Source: Psychrobacter sp. I-STPA6b (GTDB lineage: Bacteria > Pseudomonadota > Gammaproteobacteria > Pseudomonadales > Moraxellaceae). From it: 64,000 nucleotides of DNA. The notes beneath the pieces were generated by a model. The model made no database searches. It was not told the origin of the DNA and was given only the letters and a program-made list of their open reading frames with translations. Numbering within the stretch: position 1 is the first letter of the stretch; every line of letters begins with the position of its first letter. Shown piece by piece: positions 55,374 through 64,000 of the stretch. The stretch spans positions 310,001 through 374,000 of the forward strand of contig NZ_VEWM01000010.1 in NCBI RefSeq assembly GCF_020662265.1. The letters run 5' to 3'. The position numbers and the translations under genes were made by a program.

Positions 55374-57212
55374 CTAGCTTTGTTGTGATTTATGCTGTGT
55401 TTGAGTTGTTGGAACCGTGGTTGGTAGAATCACCAAAAATCGTGTATGCCCATGCAGTGTGTCCGTTAGGATTTTACCTTGATGTGCCTCAACAATCTGT
55501 GATACCAAAGATAGCCCAAGTCCTGAGCCTTTCTTTTGCTGTTGTAAGCGTACAAAAGGACTGAAAATATCTTGGCGCTTTTCTTCTGGAATACCTGTAC
55601 CTTGGTCAATCACAGCAATTACCGCATATTGTGCTGGTATATCAGTGATATTCTTGGTTTTTTTCAGGCGTTTAGCAAAAGGGTTATCTGGTAGTAGGGT
55701 GCTACGAGCTGGTTTGTCAGATTTTTCTGTACTGTTGATGTCAGTACTGTTAGTAGCTTCTAAGTCAGTAGATATTTTTGGGTTATTAGATGCTTTCTTT
55801 TCAGTATGTTGTTGTGAGACTTCTTCAGTGATTTGCTGTAAAGCACGCTCTGCGATTTGATGAATATCAAGCATGATACCATCTTCAGTAGTGAAAACGT
55901 TATTTTCAGAAAAGTCTTCTGATTTATTGTTGTTAGTGGCTGGTTTATCCTTTGTCTCTTGGATGGTAGTAGAATTATCTATTGTCTGAGGGTCACTGTC
56001 TGTTAGTGGTAGATATTCTACGGACTCTATAATATGGGGAGGTACAATCTTCGCATCTGTAAGGGAAGTCACCCCATATACCTGTACTTCCATAGGTGGA
56101 ATACCATGGATAACGGCATTATTTAGCAAGTTACGAATAAGATGTATCAATAGCTTGGGTTGCCCAGACATGATGACAGGCTCACCAATTAAAGTTGCCT
56201 CAGGATAGTGTTGGCATTCTTGTTTGACCAGTTCAAAGAGGTCTAATTTTTCTACTTGTTGTAAAGCATGACCAGCATCAAGTCGGCTGACTAACAGAAT
56301 ACTTTCAACCAAGTCATTTAGCCCAGTTAAGTCACGATTAATTGCTTGTGCGCGCTTATCAAATTTTTCTAGTGCAGATTCTGGTAGCTGCTGTGCAAGC
56401 ATTGCCATCATTTCTACTTGCAGGCGAATACGGGTAATGGGAGTGCGTAACTCATGAGAGGCATGTGCTAATAGTAAGTTATTTGCACTGATGAGCTGTT
56501 CTATCTTTTGAGCCGCTTGGTTAAAGCCCTGTGCTAACGTTGCAATTTCATCATTACCTTTGACTGGTACACGGACACTGAAGTCACCATCACCAAGTTG
56601 ACCCATTTGTCGACTCATCTGGTTGATACGCCATGTCATCGAGCGTGCAATCCACCATAAGAATAAAGTCATGATGGCAAGTAGTAATAGTGTGCCAGTA
56701 AAAAGATTGAGAGCAGCGCTTAATTGCGAGCGTTGAGGTGGGTTACGACTTTCATATAGTAAAATAAAGCCATGCTTACTATAGGTACGTACTTGGTTAT
56801 CAACTGGAGTACCAGATAATGGTGGTATCATTTTTACGAGCAGCGATGGCTCAGGTGGCAGTTGTTTGGGCAAATCACTTTCATCTGTCTGTACAAGCAG
56901 ATTCCCAGAGCTATCATATAGCCCCATTTTTGCTTGTAGGGAGTCATCAAAAATATCAAAGCTTTTTTTGATGACTGCTAGCATAAAGCGTGCTTTTAAA
57001 CGATTACCTTGATTTGCTGCTGTATTAAGATCTTCTAAAAATGGATCTACTTGTGTCAATATTTGATCGGACAGAACCTGCCAGCGAGTATTGGCAGAGT
57101 TATCATGTACCAAATGTGTGAGCATGACCATCGCAATGGCAAACAGTATCAATGTCAGCATGACACTGGCAAACAACTTGCTAAAGACAGAGCGTAGTCC
57201 AATACGGTGCAT
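55374..57212 (-). CDS. Sensor histidine kinase with insertion in the ATPase domain
   Basis: 612 residues. Seen in order: membrane helix about 12-34, periplasmic domain to about 165, second helix about 168-190, HAMP domain, HisKA with phospho-His in HASHELRTPITR (about residue 253), N-box LIRNLLNNAVIHG (about 358-370), then about 145 residues of polar low-complexity sequence rich in Thr, Asn and Lys, then G1 box VIDQGTGIPEE and G2 box KGSGLGLSLV. Normal kinases have about 20-30 residues between N and G1 boxes. The start is placed at the ATG of 57212 rather than the GTG just before. Pairs with the regulator 95 bases upstream; partly like RstB/CpxA. Signal unknown. Confidence 0.87.
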   Translation of the reverse strand: MHRIGLRSVFSKLFASVMLTLILFAIAMVMLTHLVHDNSANTRWQVLSDQILTQVDPFLEDLNTAANQGNRLKARFMLAVIKKSFDIFDDSLQAKMGLYDSSGNLLVQTDESDLPKQLPPEPSLLVKMIPPLSGTPVDNQVRTYSKHGFILLYESRNPPQRSQLSAALNLFTGTLLLLAIMTLFLWWIARSMTWRINQMSRQMGQLGDGDFSVRVPVKGNDEIATLAQGFNQAAQKIEQLISANNLLLAHASHELRTPITRIRLQVEMMAMLAQQLPESALEKFDKRAQAINRDLTGLNDLVESILLVSRLDAGHALQQVEKLDLFELVKQECQHYPEATLIGEPVIMSGQPKLLIHLIRNLLNNAVIHGIPPMEVQVYGVTSLTDAKIVPPHIIESVEYLPLTDSDPQTIDNSTTIQETKDKPATNNNKSEDFSENNVFTTEDGIMLDIHQIAERALQQITEEVSQQHTEKKASNNPKISTDLEATNSTDINSTEKSDKPARSTLLPDNPFAKRLKKTKNITDIPAQYAVIAVIDQGTGIPEEKRQDIFSPFVRLQQQKKGSGLGLSLVSQIVEAHQGKILTDTLHGHTRFLVILPTTVPTTQTQHKSQQS

Positions 57213-57307
57213 CACAACTGTATTACCACCTGTTGCATATCATTATTTGGGGAACCATGACCATGGTACCCACTACATTACCAGCCATATACGCATAACT
57301 TAGCAAC

Positions 57308-58030
57308 TTATACTTGGTCAGTGGCAAATTGATAGCCTACACCACGAACTGTGATGATACGTTTAGGCTGGCGAGGATTATCCTCAATGAGCGCACGTAG
57401 TCGTGAGATATGTACATCAATAGCACGATCAATGTTATCTGAGCTGTCATCATTTGGCATTGCCTGCCATAGCTGTTCACGATTGAGGACTTTACCAGCA
57501 TGAGTGGCAAAATAGTGCAATAGTTGGAACTGGTGCGTGGTTAAGCGTACAGGTTGCTCATCAATGGTGACCTCATGGCTATCTGGGAACACACTCAATC
57601 TACCAAATGTTAGGCTGTCTGACTGACTGTCTGCCTGATTAGGCTGTTCATGGCGACGTAACACAGCACGGATACGTGCAAGCAACTCTCGAGGCTCAAA
57701 TGGCTTAGCAATATAGTCATCAGCACCCATTTCTAAGCCTAAAACACGATCTGTTGTATCCCCTTTTGCAGTTAGCATGATAATGGGTACTTTGTTGGTT
57801 TGGCTATTTTTCTTACCACGTATCTGTTGGCAAACTTGCATACCATCCATATCAGGTAGCATGAGATCTAAGATAATTAAGTCAATCGCACGTTCTTTTG
57901 TATCTAGCGTATTTAAACCATCTTGTCCTGTCGCTGCATGATGCACCTCATAGTAGTTCATCGACAAGTAGTCTGCAATTAGCTCAGCTAAATCTGGATC
58001 ATCTTCAATCAATAAAATCTGTTTGCTCAT
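57308..58030 (-). CDS. OmpR-family response regulator (RstA-like)
   Basis: 240-residue regulator. Seen: receiver acidic pair LLIEDDPDLAEL, phosphoacceptor Asp55 in IILDLMLPDMDG, Lys109 in IAKPFEP; winged helix with RLTTHQFQLLHYFATHAGK and DVHISRLRALIEDNP and ending TVRGVGYQFATD. Cognate of the downstream kinase. It sits downstream of an RND-type adaptor gene on the same strand with a MITE between, so the adaptor may be part of its regulon or operon. Similarity to RstA is general; target genes unknown. Confidence 0.88.
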   Translation of the reverse strand: MSKQILLIEDDPDLAELIADYLSMNYYEVHHAATGQDGLNTLDTKERAIDLIILDLMLPDMDGMQVCQQIRGKKNSQTNKVPIIMLTAKGDTTDRVLGLEMGADDYIAKPFEPRELLARIRAVLRRHEQPNQADSQSDSLTFGRLSVFPDSHEVTIDEQPVRLTTHQFQLLHYFATHAGKVLNREQLWQAMPNDDSSDNIDRAIDVHISRLRALIEDNPRQPKRIITVRGVGYQFATDQV

Positions 58031-58464
58031 AAAACTCTACCTAAAATATTTGAATGATTATTGTCAGTAATAACGATATTATAGAAGTTGGCTACTGAAA
58101 TATCTAAGATTTAGAACCAACTTGTGTTCATCTCATATCATGCCTAATATGTATGTTTCTTGACAAGACACAAAGTGTTACGGTTTCTATATTTTTCCTC
58201 TTATTGTAACGGAAATATGAGCTAAGATACATTTTTGCTAATAACTTACTAATAACTCATAGGAAAACTATGGCTTCCATTTACATAAAAGCACAAATGG
58301 CACAGCGTCGATTTTTATCATGTTAAGGTATGTTTTTGGCAATTAACTAGGGTCTGTTGAACAGTCATCGTTCTAGGAAAAACTTAGCCAATTTTTTCAT
58401 AAAAGTAAAAACTGACTATATTCCTTGTAGATATTAGTCTAAAGGGGTAAAAGCTAAACAGCTC
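58031..58464. other. Intergenic region holding a MITE-like copy at its far end
   Basis: About 430 bases between the regulator gene and the adaptor gene. 58348-58467 is a MITE copy. The remainder is AT-rich and non-coding. Confidence 0.6.
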
Positions 58465-58467
58465 TTA
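58348..58467. mobile_element. MITE-like element whose end supplies a stop codon (120 bp)
   Basis: Left end TAGGGTCTGTTGAAC is intact. The interior repeats the AACTTAGCCAATTTTTTCAT and AAAGTAAAA blocks of the 4707 copy, and the length is the same. The right end reads AGCTAAACAGCTCTTA, a decayed match. Its outer TA at 58466-58467 is, on the minus strand, the first two bases of the TAA stop codon of the adaptor gene, so the insertion set the present end of that protein. Confidence 0.8.
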
Positions 58468-59685
58468 ATTCACAGAAGCCAGTTTTCCTTCAGCACTATT
58501 GGGTAAATCTGCCAGACATACTACGCTATCATTATTAATGCCTGAAACCAAATATTGCCCTGAACTTGCAAAATAGTCTACTACCTCAACGGGTTGTTGT
58601 ATTAAGCGTTGATCTTGTTTAATGACCCAAACATAACCCTGAAGGGGCGTGGCAGGTCTTGGCTGTTTTGCTGTTAGTACGCTTAAATCAACACCATGAA
58701 TGGCTTGCGCAGGTAAACGAACCCCAACTTGAATCTGACCATATTCAATGGTCATACTTGCTTGCATACCAGATTTTAAATGAGCTTGACTGACTTTATT
58801 TTGTGCTACTGGAGCATGAACAATCAGTGTGTTCTGCTCTATATTTGGAACAATCTTACTAATCTGCCCTGTAAAGTTATCATGAGTGTTATGAATGGTA
58901 AAATTGACATTTTGTCCGATAGAGAGCTGAGACTGGCTGCTAAGTGGTAATGTACCAAGTAACTGCAACTGCTTAGTATCGGTTATCTTCATCAAAACAT
59001 GATTCTTTTCTACCGAGTCTAGCGTAGTATCCAGTTCACTGACTGTACCTGCAAATGGTGCTTTTAAAGTAATAACATTTGGTGACGACTGCGCTGATTT
59101 CTCATTTTCCTTTGTGTTTCCTTGAGTGGTCAGATGTGCTTCCAAGTCCTCAATCTCATTGACGACATCGTCCGTAATTTCCATGATTTCATGGGTTGCC
59201 TTATCGGTTTGCTCTATGACATCCTCTCCATCTATTGCACGGGGCAACGTATCATTAAACTCATCAATATTGACCTCATCAGCCTCTTTAGTTGTTAAAG
59301 CTTGACTGACGCGCAATGAGATCAAAGGCTGTCCTTTTTTTACCCACTCTCCAGATGTGACATCAACAGATAATATGGTGGCATCACTGGGCGCAACTAT
59401 TGTAGTTTGAGCGATTGGAATCAGTAGACCATGTACATTAAAGCTAGGTTGATATCGCTCAGGATTGGTAGTCATAACTGCATCTTTACTTAATATGACT
59501 TTTTGATCTTGTATAACATAAGCTTGGTCTGCCAGTACTGCAGTATCTGATTGATTGCAACCAGTTAAGCTAACTAAAACAACAAACCCAGTAAATAGAG
59601 ACCAAACTTGCTGTCGCAAACGTTGTTGACGATGATATCGTGGCTGTTTTGGGCAGATTGGATGTTGCATTATTGAGTACCGCAT
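58465..59685 (-). CDS. RND-type periplasmic adaptor (HlyD/MFP family) without an adjacent pump
   Basis: 406-residue membrane fusion protein. Seen: a long n-region then lipobox VSLTGC (Cys43), first lipoyl half TTIVAPSDATILSVDVTSGE (about 95-115), an acidic segment of about 70 residues (e.g. ATHEIMEITDDVVNEIEDLE) where a coiled-coil hairpin normally stands, second lipoyl half TLKAPFAGTVSEL, beta-barrel region, and a short membrane-proximal end. A cognate RND permease or outer-membrane channel should follow but is missing; a two-component system follows instead. AAGGAT precedes the start. Its last codon and stop lie at a MITE junction. Confidence 0.8.
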   Translation of the reverse strand: MRYSIMQHPICPKQPRYHRQQRLRQQVWSLFTGFVVLVSLTGCNQSDTAVLADQAYVIQDQKVILSKDAVMTTNPERYQPSFNVHGLLIPIAQTTIVAPSDATILSVDVTSGEWVKKGQPLISLRVSQALTTKEADEVNIDEFNDTLPRAIDGEDVIEQTDKATHEIMEITDDVVNEIEDLEAHLTTQGNTKENEKSAQSSPNVITLKAPFAGTVSELDTTLDSVEKNHVLMKITDTKQLQLLGTLPLSSQSQLSIGQNVNFTIHNTHDNFTGQISKIVPNIEQNTLIVHAPVAQNKVSQAHLKSGMQASMTIEYGQIQVGVRLPAQAIHGVDLSVLTAKQPRPATPLQGYVWVIKQDQRLIQQPVEVVDYFASSGQYLVSGINNDSVVCLADLPNSAEGKLASVN

Positions 59686-60260
59686 AGCAATCCTTAGTAG
59701 TTATTTTATTTGGTACAGAAATATGGCATTATGACGTATGGATATTTAGTATTCATCATAAGTATTTGCATAAAATTGTAGCTGGTTTACTATGTAAGCA
59801 CATATATAATACCGTTGATAAATTTGACTGGTCATTCGATATGTGGAGATAAAATGAATGCTATAGTTATTTTACACGTCAGTCGGTTATAACTGATACT
59901 GAGTGAACTTAATTAAATAAGTCATTAAAAGTTTGTCACTTTATAGATAATATAAGACATTTTATAACGTATTAAAATAACAAAGCCTCGAAAGTTTCAA
60001 AGCAACCGGTTATCATATATCTTAATGCACCTACATAAATAACCTCTCTTTCTTCTGAAATATAGGTGGAAAAGTTGCGATGTTTGTGCTAAAAATGGCA
60101 GCAATGTAAACAAATTGTCGAGCTTAAATGATTTTTTGAAAGATTAATGTGTACCTGTATTGCTGAATAATAGCAAAATATACATTTGCCATTAATGATA
60201 GATAAATATATCAATTTTAAGCTGACTGTGATGAGAGTTGATATAAATAGGATAAACAGA
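59686..60260. other. Intergenic region before pilG, nothing identified
   Basis: 575 bases of AT-rich sequence. No hairpin with a T-run, repeat copy or coding frame was supported. The promoter of the pil operon probably lies in the last 150 bases; no hexamer pair stands out. Confidence 0.5.
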
Positions 60261-60638
60261 ATGAGCATAAATTTTAATGGTCTAAAAGTCATGGTAATTG
60301 ATGATTCAAAGACGATTCGACGTACCGCAGAAACTTTACTACAAAAAGCAGGCTGTGAGGTCGTGACAGCAGTGGATGGTTTTGATGCTCTGGCAAAGAT
60401 TGCAGATAATAATCCAAACATTATCTTCGTGGATATTATGATGCCACGACTAGACGGGTATCAAACTTGTGCATTAATTAAAAACAACCCTGATTATGCA
60501 CAGACGCCAGTTATCATGCTGTCATCAAAAGATGGACTATTTGATAAAGCACGTGGACGTATTGTTGGATCAGATGAATATTTAACTAAGCCATTTAGTA
60601 AAGATGAGCTATTTGAGACGATTCAGCAGTATCAGTAA
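60261..60638 (+). CDS. pilG: Twitching motility response regulator PilG
   Basis: Single-domain receiver of the Chp system that controls type IV pilus extension. Seen: NGLKVMVIDDSKTIRRTAET with the acidic pair, phosphoacceptor Asp58 in IIFVDIMMPRLDGYQT, Ser in MLSSKDGLFDKARGRIVGSD, and Lys110 in LTKPF, matching PilG rather than CheY. The start at 60261 (MSINFNG) gives 125 residues and is preceded by AGGAT; a longer frame from 60186 would add 25 residues with no support. Confidence 0.93.
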   Translation: MSINFNGLKVMVIDDSKTIRRTAETLLQKAGCEVVTAVDGFDALAKIADNNPNIIFVDIMMPRLDGYQTCALIKNNPDYAQTPVIMLSSKDGLFDKARGRIVGSDEYLTKPFSKDELFETIQQYQ

Positions 60639-60859
60639 TATAATACGATTTGAGTTTTATAGATAATATATAAGTATAAAAGAATCTATAATAATGACCA
60701 TCTCACCTGTCAGTTACGATAACTTACATTAGCAATAGCCTACCTTATTGTGTTCAATACACTTTAAAAATGACAAAAGCTGTGGTGTGGTGTTAATAAG
60801 AAGATTATTTACGCAACAAGGTAGGGTAGCACTTACTTGATAAATAAAGGTTTGAGATT

Positions 60860-61222
60860 ATGACAAAAATACTCGTTATTGACGACTCTCCCTCAGAGAT
60901 GGCTAAGTTTCGAGAGATGCTTGGTAAAAATAACCTTGAAATAATAGAGGCGACCAATGGTGAGCAAGGTTGCCAGCTGGCTATAGAGCATCAGCCAGAC
61001 GTTATTTTGATGGATGTGGTGATGCCTGAAATGAATGGCTTTCAGGCAACGCGCAAAATCACTCGTGATAAGCAAACGGCTCATATTCCCGTAGTTATTA
61101 TTAGCACTAAAAATCAAGAGACAGATCGGGTATGGGGAAAACGTCAAGGAGCAAAAGACTACTTGACCAAACCGGTTGATGAGCAAGAGCTTATGCAAGT
61201 TATCCACTCGGTAATGGAGTAG
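60860..61222 (+). CDS. pilH: Twitching motility response regulator PilH
   Basis: Single receiver of the Chp system, linked to retraction and phosphate sink roles. Seen: KILVIDDSPSEMAKFREML, Asp52 in ILMDVVMPEMNGFQATRKI, ISTKNQETDRVWGKRQGAKD and Lys104 in LTKPVDE. VWGKRQGA is a PilH hallmark. 120 residues. About 220 bases separate it from pilG. Confidence 0.94.
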   Translation: MTKILVIDDSPSEMAKFREMLGKNNLEIIEATNGEQGCQLAIEHQPDVILMDVVMPEMNGFQATRKITRDKQTAHIPVVIISTKNQETDRVWGKRQGAKDYLTKPVDEQELMQVIHSVME

Positions 61223-61226
61223 TATT

Positions 61227-61757
61227 TTGGCATCACGTGGATTTATTGAATTACTGAGACTGGCTGATTTAGCTAAATCACGCTCAAGTGGACGACACAG
61301 TACCAGTCAATCACAATGGCTGGGTGTGGTCTTTGATGTGGCCGGTCAGCGTCTTATTGCTCCCATGGGCGAGATAACTGAGGTCTTGGCATTACCTGAG
61401 ATTACTCCCATACCGCTGGCGCAACCTTGGTTAATAGGAGTTGCCAATGTCCGTGGACGGCTACTACCTATTACCGATTTAGCAAAGTTTTTAGGCTTAA
61501 GCTCTGTAGCTGGTTCACAGGCAAATCGTAAGGTGATGGTGATTGATCAAGCTAATATTTATTCTGGATTATTGGTTGATCAAGTATTGGGTATTCAGCA
61601 GTTTGATATTTCTCAATATGAGGCTGTAGCATTACCTGCTGAGTCTCCATTTCTACCATATAACCATGGTAGGTTTGTTAGAGATGAAAAATTTTGGTAT
61701 GTATTTATGCCAAGTTTATTGGCAAAAGATAACAACTACCTAGAAGCGGCTATTTAG
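61227..61757 (+). CDS. pilI: Chemotaxis coupling protein PilI (CheW-like), TTG start
   Basis: CheW-like adaptor linking PilJ to the kinase ChpA. Seen: WLGVVFDVAGQRLIAPMGEI, PWLIGVANVRGRLLPITDLA with the receptor-binding strand, and GLLVDQVLGIQQFD. 176 residues. The start is TTG, four bases after the pilH stop, with GGAG 9 bases upstream, so translational coupling is likely. No later ATG fits the conserved N terminus. Confidence 0.92.
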   Translation: MASRGFIELLRLADLAKSRSSGRHSTSQSQWLGVVFDVAGQRLIAPMGEITEVLALPEITPIPLAQPWLIGVANVRGRLLPITDLAKFLGLSSVAGSQANRKVMVIDQANIYSGLLVDQVLGIQQFDISQYEAVALPAESPFLPYNHGRFVRDEKFWYVFMPSLLAKDNNYLEAAI

Positions 61758-62140
61758 TTGGTTTGCATTTAGTATCAAAAGAATAGTAACGAATTAATAA
61801 AGAAAACTGACAGCCATAATAATTTGTATAGAAGTTCTTTATTTAGCTTTGGTGTATTAACTATTAATATATCTATAATAATACTGTCTATAACTGTGAT
61901 ACAAACAGTGGTACATAGGTAGCACTGTAGAACTAAAAAAATAGCTTGGTAATCAACTTATTTTGGATGTGATATCAGATTTGCTCGTTGTAAAGTGTGC
62001 TATCCACACACTACTTCCTTGTCATTGTGTTTCCCTTTGTTTCTTGTAGGACTCAAGAGCAAATTCGTCAAGCAAGGAAACGACCTGCTTTTATATATGA
62101 ATAAATTTGTAATTTATCGAATTTTCGAGGACGAAATGCC
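61758..62140. other. Gap between pilI and pilJ
   Basis: 383 AT-rich bases with no coding frame. In most relatives pilI and pilJ are nearly adjacent. No clear terminator, promoter pair or repeat copy was seen. Confidence 0.5.
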
Positions 62141-64000
62141 ATGAGTGTTGACATAAATACGGCTAAAAAGAAAGTAAGAAGAACCAAATCACCTACACTT
62201 GGAAAAGAGCAAAAAAGATGGATGGGCTTACTATGGTTGTTTGCTGCCATCTCTGTTATTAGCCTAGTTGCATTGGCCATTTATTTGAGTCGGGTGAATG
62301 AGTATATCAATAATGTGAATCAGTTGGAGCTGTATTCTGCACGCATTGCTAATGATGCAAATAAAGCAACATTGTCACAAGATTATGAAATCAGCTCGGC
62401 AGGTTATGATAACCTGCAAAAAGATATGCAAAAATATGAGCAAGCTCTTAATCAGGTTCGACTACATGCTCTAGAAAATCAGAATGTGTATAGTCAACTA
62501 TTGCAACAGTGGCAAAAAAGTAAGGTACAAGCACAAACCTTATTAGATAGTCGTAATAATGCCAATGTATTGCAAGATCTAAAAGATCAGGTTAATGAAG
62601 CTTCTGGCTCGATTCAAGGTGCATACAATACAGCAGCTGAACAGGCAAGTGAAGCAGGTGTGGCGGCTGAACAAATTAATACTTTCCAAGTACAGTCAGA
62701 ACGTGCAGAAAAAATGAGCCAAGCTTTTGGAAAGATGACGGTAGACCCTGATGCTACAAGTGATGCTTTCAAAAGCTTATCGCAAGAGTTTGCACAAACA
62801 CTTGATCAGCAACTACTTAGTATGGGGGCACAAATTCCTGCACTACAAGAAGTGGCTCAGATATATACTCAAATGATTGCACCTATTGTGCAAGATATCT
62901 CAAACCTTAACAACTCTCCATCAGCTCAAAGCTTTACTCAAGCCCGTGCTTTGAATGAGATGGCTGTCAATACTCAAAAACAACTAGATACCATTAATAG
63001 AAACCTATTGGCTCACCCTTATGTTATGTGGTCAGCATTAGGCTTCTTAGTTGGTCTGGTTGGAATGCTTTTCTCCTTATACCGCTTGTATAAAGTTCGT
63101 GGCTCAACTCAGCAGTTATTGGTTGAAAGTGAGACATTACGTCAACGACAAAACATGCAGGTAGAGTCAGAGCGTGCACGAAAAATCCAAGAAGAAAACG
63201 AACGTAACCAGATGGCGATTTTACGTTTATTAGATGAGCTTGGAGACTTGGCAGAAGGTGACTTGACAGTTAATGCGACGGTATCAGAAGACTTTACAGG
63301 GGCAATTGCTGACTCCGTAAACTTCGCGATTGACCAACTACGTCAGTTAGTATTAGCAATTAACACGACGGCTGTTCGAGTTGCACAATCTTCAGAAGAA
63401 ACACAGTTAACAGCGGTAGAGCTTGCCGAGGCATCTGAGCATCAGGCACAAGAGATTGCGGGTGTATCTGCAGCGATTAACGAAATGGCAGTATCTATTG
63501 ACCAAGTATCTGCAAACGCCGCTGAGTCAACGTCGGTTGCACAACGTTCGGTTGCGATTGCGCATAATGGAGCAGAAGTTGTACAGCGCTCTATTGAGGG
63601 TATGAACACCATTCGTGAGCAGATTCAGGAGACTTCAAAACGTATTAAACGCTTGGGTGAGTCATCGCAAGAGATTGGTGATATCGTTGGATTGATTAAT
63701 GACATTGCTGACCAAACGAACGTACTGGCATTGAACGCTGCTATTCAGGCATCGATGGCAGGGGAAGCGGGTCGAGGCTTTGCGGTTGTTGCTGATGAGG
63801 TACAGCGTCTGGCAGAACGTTCTGCAAATGCGACCAAGCAGATTGAAACACTGGTTAAGACGATTCAGGCAGATACCAATGAAGCGGTTATGTCAATGGA
63901 ATCAACGACTACTGAGGTAGTACGTGGTGCACGCTTGGCAAAAGATGCAGGTGAGGCACTTGAAGAAGTTCAAACGGTATCCAATACATTGGCGGACTTG
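62141..64000 (+). CDS. pilJ: Methyl-accepting chemotaxis protein PilJ, cut by window end
   Basis: Receptor of the Chp system that senses pilus activity or surface contact. Seen: cytoplasmic start, first membrane helix about 28-46, two helical PilJ sensor modules (about 50-285) rich in Gln and Asn, second membrane helix about 290-310 ([20 protein letters not shown]), HAMP region, and the signalling domain with [20 protein letters not shown], a PilJ-type MCP hairpin signature. The frame is open to base 64000. CGAGGA lies upstream of the ATG. Confidence 0.95.
   Translation, partial: MSVDINTAKKKVRRTKSPTLGKEQKRWMGLLWLFAAISVISLVALAIYLSRVNEYINNVNQLELYSARIANDANKATLSQDYEISSAGYDNLQKDMQKYEQALNQVRLHALENQNVYSQLLQQWQKSKVQAQTLLDSRNNANVLQDLKDQVNEASGSIQGAYNTAAEQASEAGVAAEQINTFQVQSERAEKMSQAFGKMTVDPDATSDAFKSLSQEFAQTLDQQLLSMGAQIPALQEVAQIYTQMIAPIVQDISNLNNSPSAQSFTQARALNEMAVNTQKQLDTINRNLLAHPYVMWSALGFLVGLVGMLFSLYRLYKVRGSTQQLLVESETLRQRQNMQVESERARKIQEENERNQMAILRLLDELGDLAEGDLTVNATVSEDFTGAIADSVNFAIDQLRQLVLAINTTAVRVAQSSEETQLTAVELAEASEHQAQEIAGVSAAINEMAVSIDQVSANAAESTSVAQRSVAIAHNGAEVVQRSIEGMNTIREQIQETSKRIKRLGESSQEIGDIVGLINDIADQTNVLALNAAIQASMAGEAGRGFAVVADEVQRLAERSANATKQIETLVKTIQADTNEAVMSMESTTTEVVRGARLAKDAGEALEEVQTVSNTLADL

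Noticed and set aside
1-64000. CRISPR array, prophage or intact insertion sequence
   Set aside because: No regularly spaced direct repeats, no phage structural genes and no transposase frame were seen.
1-64000. Neisseria or Haemophilus type DNA uptake sequences
   Set aside because: No enrichment of GCCGTCTGAA or AAGTGCGGT was noticed in intergenic regions or terminators.

Overview
The window looks like a chromosomal segment of a gammaproteobacterium of the family Moraxellaceae (Moraxella, Faucicola or Psychrobacter type). The support is a moderately AT-rich sequence, the gene sets and orders pcnB-folK-panB-panC, dapA-bamC-like-purC and pilG-pilH-pilI-pilJ, a tandem fadD pair, and a Slam-dependent surface lipoprotein locus of the kind known in Neisseria, Moraxella and Acinetobacter. 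The genus cannot be fixed from the sequence alone. No prophage, CRISPR array, intact insertion sequence or rRNA operon was seen.

Layout. 1-8.4 kb: poly(A) polymerase (start cut off by the window edge), folate and pantothenate genes (folK, panB, panC), rapZ, darP and a Tat-exported PhoD phosphatase with a good Pho box. 8.4-15.2 kb (minus strand): a NIF3/YqfO-like protein, purC, a very short BamC-like lipoprotein, dapA, a degenerate membrane metallophosphoesterase and tex. 15.6-21.5 kb (plus): ompR without a neighbouring envZ, two fadD paralogues and rph. 21.6-28.2 kb (minus): an iron- or heme-acquisition locus of TbpB-like lipoprotein, TonB-dependent receptor and Slam translocator, with Fur-box-like sites upstream of the first two. 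28.6-33.8 kb: small membrane proteins, hemJ, bioB, an SCP2 protein and serB, the last divergent from a YtjB/AhpA family gene. 36-39 kb: small conserved genes (PA3496-like, UPF0149, two UPF0145, a Gly-rich protein). 39-44 kb: valS, an AT-rich membrane gene of unknown function with gene debris after it, and an SDR dehydrogenase. 44.3-48.5 kb: tRNA-Leu(CAA), a ferredoxin-NADP reductase, a cold-shock gene, a YbhN-type membrane protein and a YbjN protein. 48.9-52.4 kb: ccmABCDE for cytochrome c maturation. 52.6-55.2 kb: metNIQ. 55.4-59.7 kb: a two-component system behind a lone RND-type adaptor. 60.3-64 kb: the Chp chemosensory operon of type IV pili, pilGHIJ, with pilJ cut off by the window end.

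Two themes cut across the genes. First, iron and heme: the Slam locus with Fur-like sites, hemJ, ccmABCDE and the ferredoxin reductase. Second, a family of short non-coding repeats of roughly 85-195 bp. Their terminal inverted repeats resemble TAGGGTCTGTTGAAC and are flanked by TA, the pattern expected of miniature inverted-repeat transposable elements. Copies lie just upstream of rapZ, between the TonB receptor and slam, upstream of the PA3496-like gene, upstream of cspA, and at the 3' end of the adaptor gene, where the element's outer TA forms the stop codon. Other oddities are a BamC reduced to its N-terminal lasso, a MetN without its NIL sensor domain, and a histidine kinase with a long insertion inside its ATPase domain.
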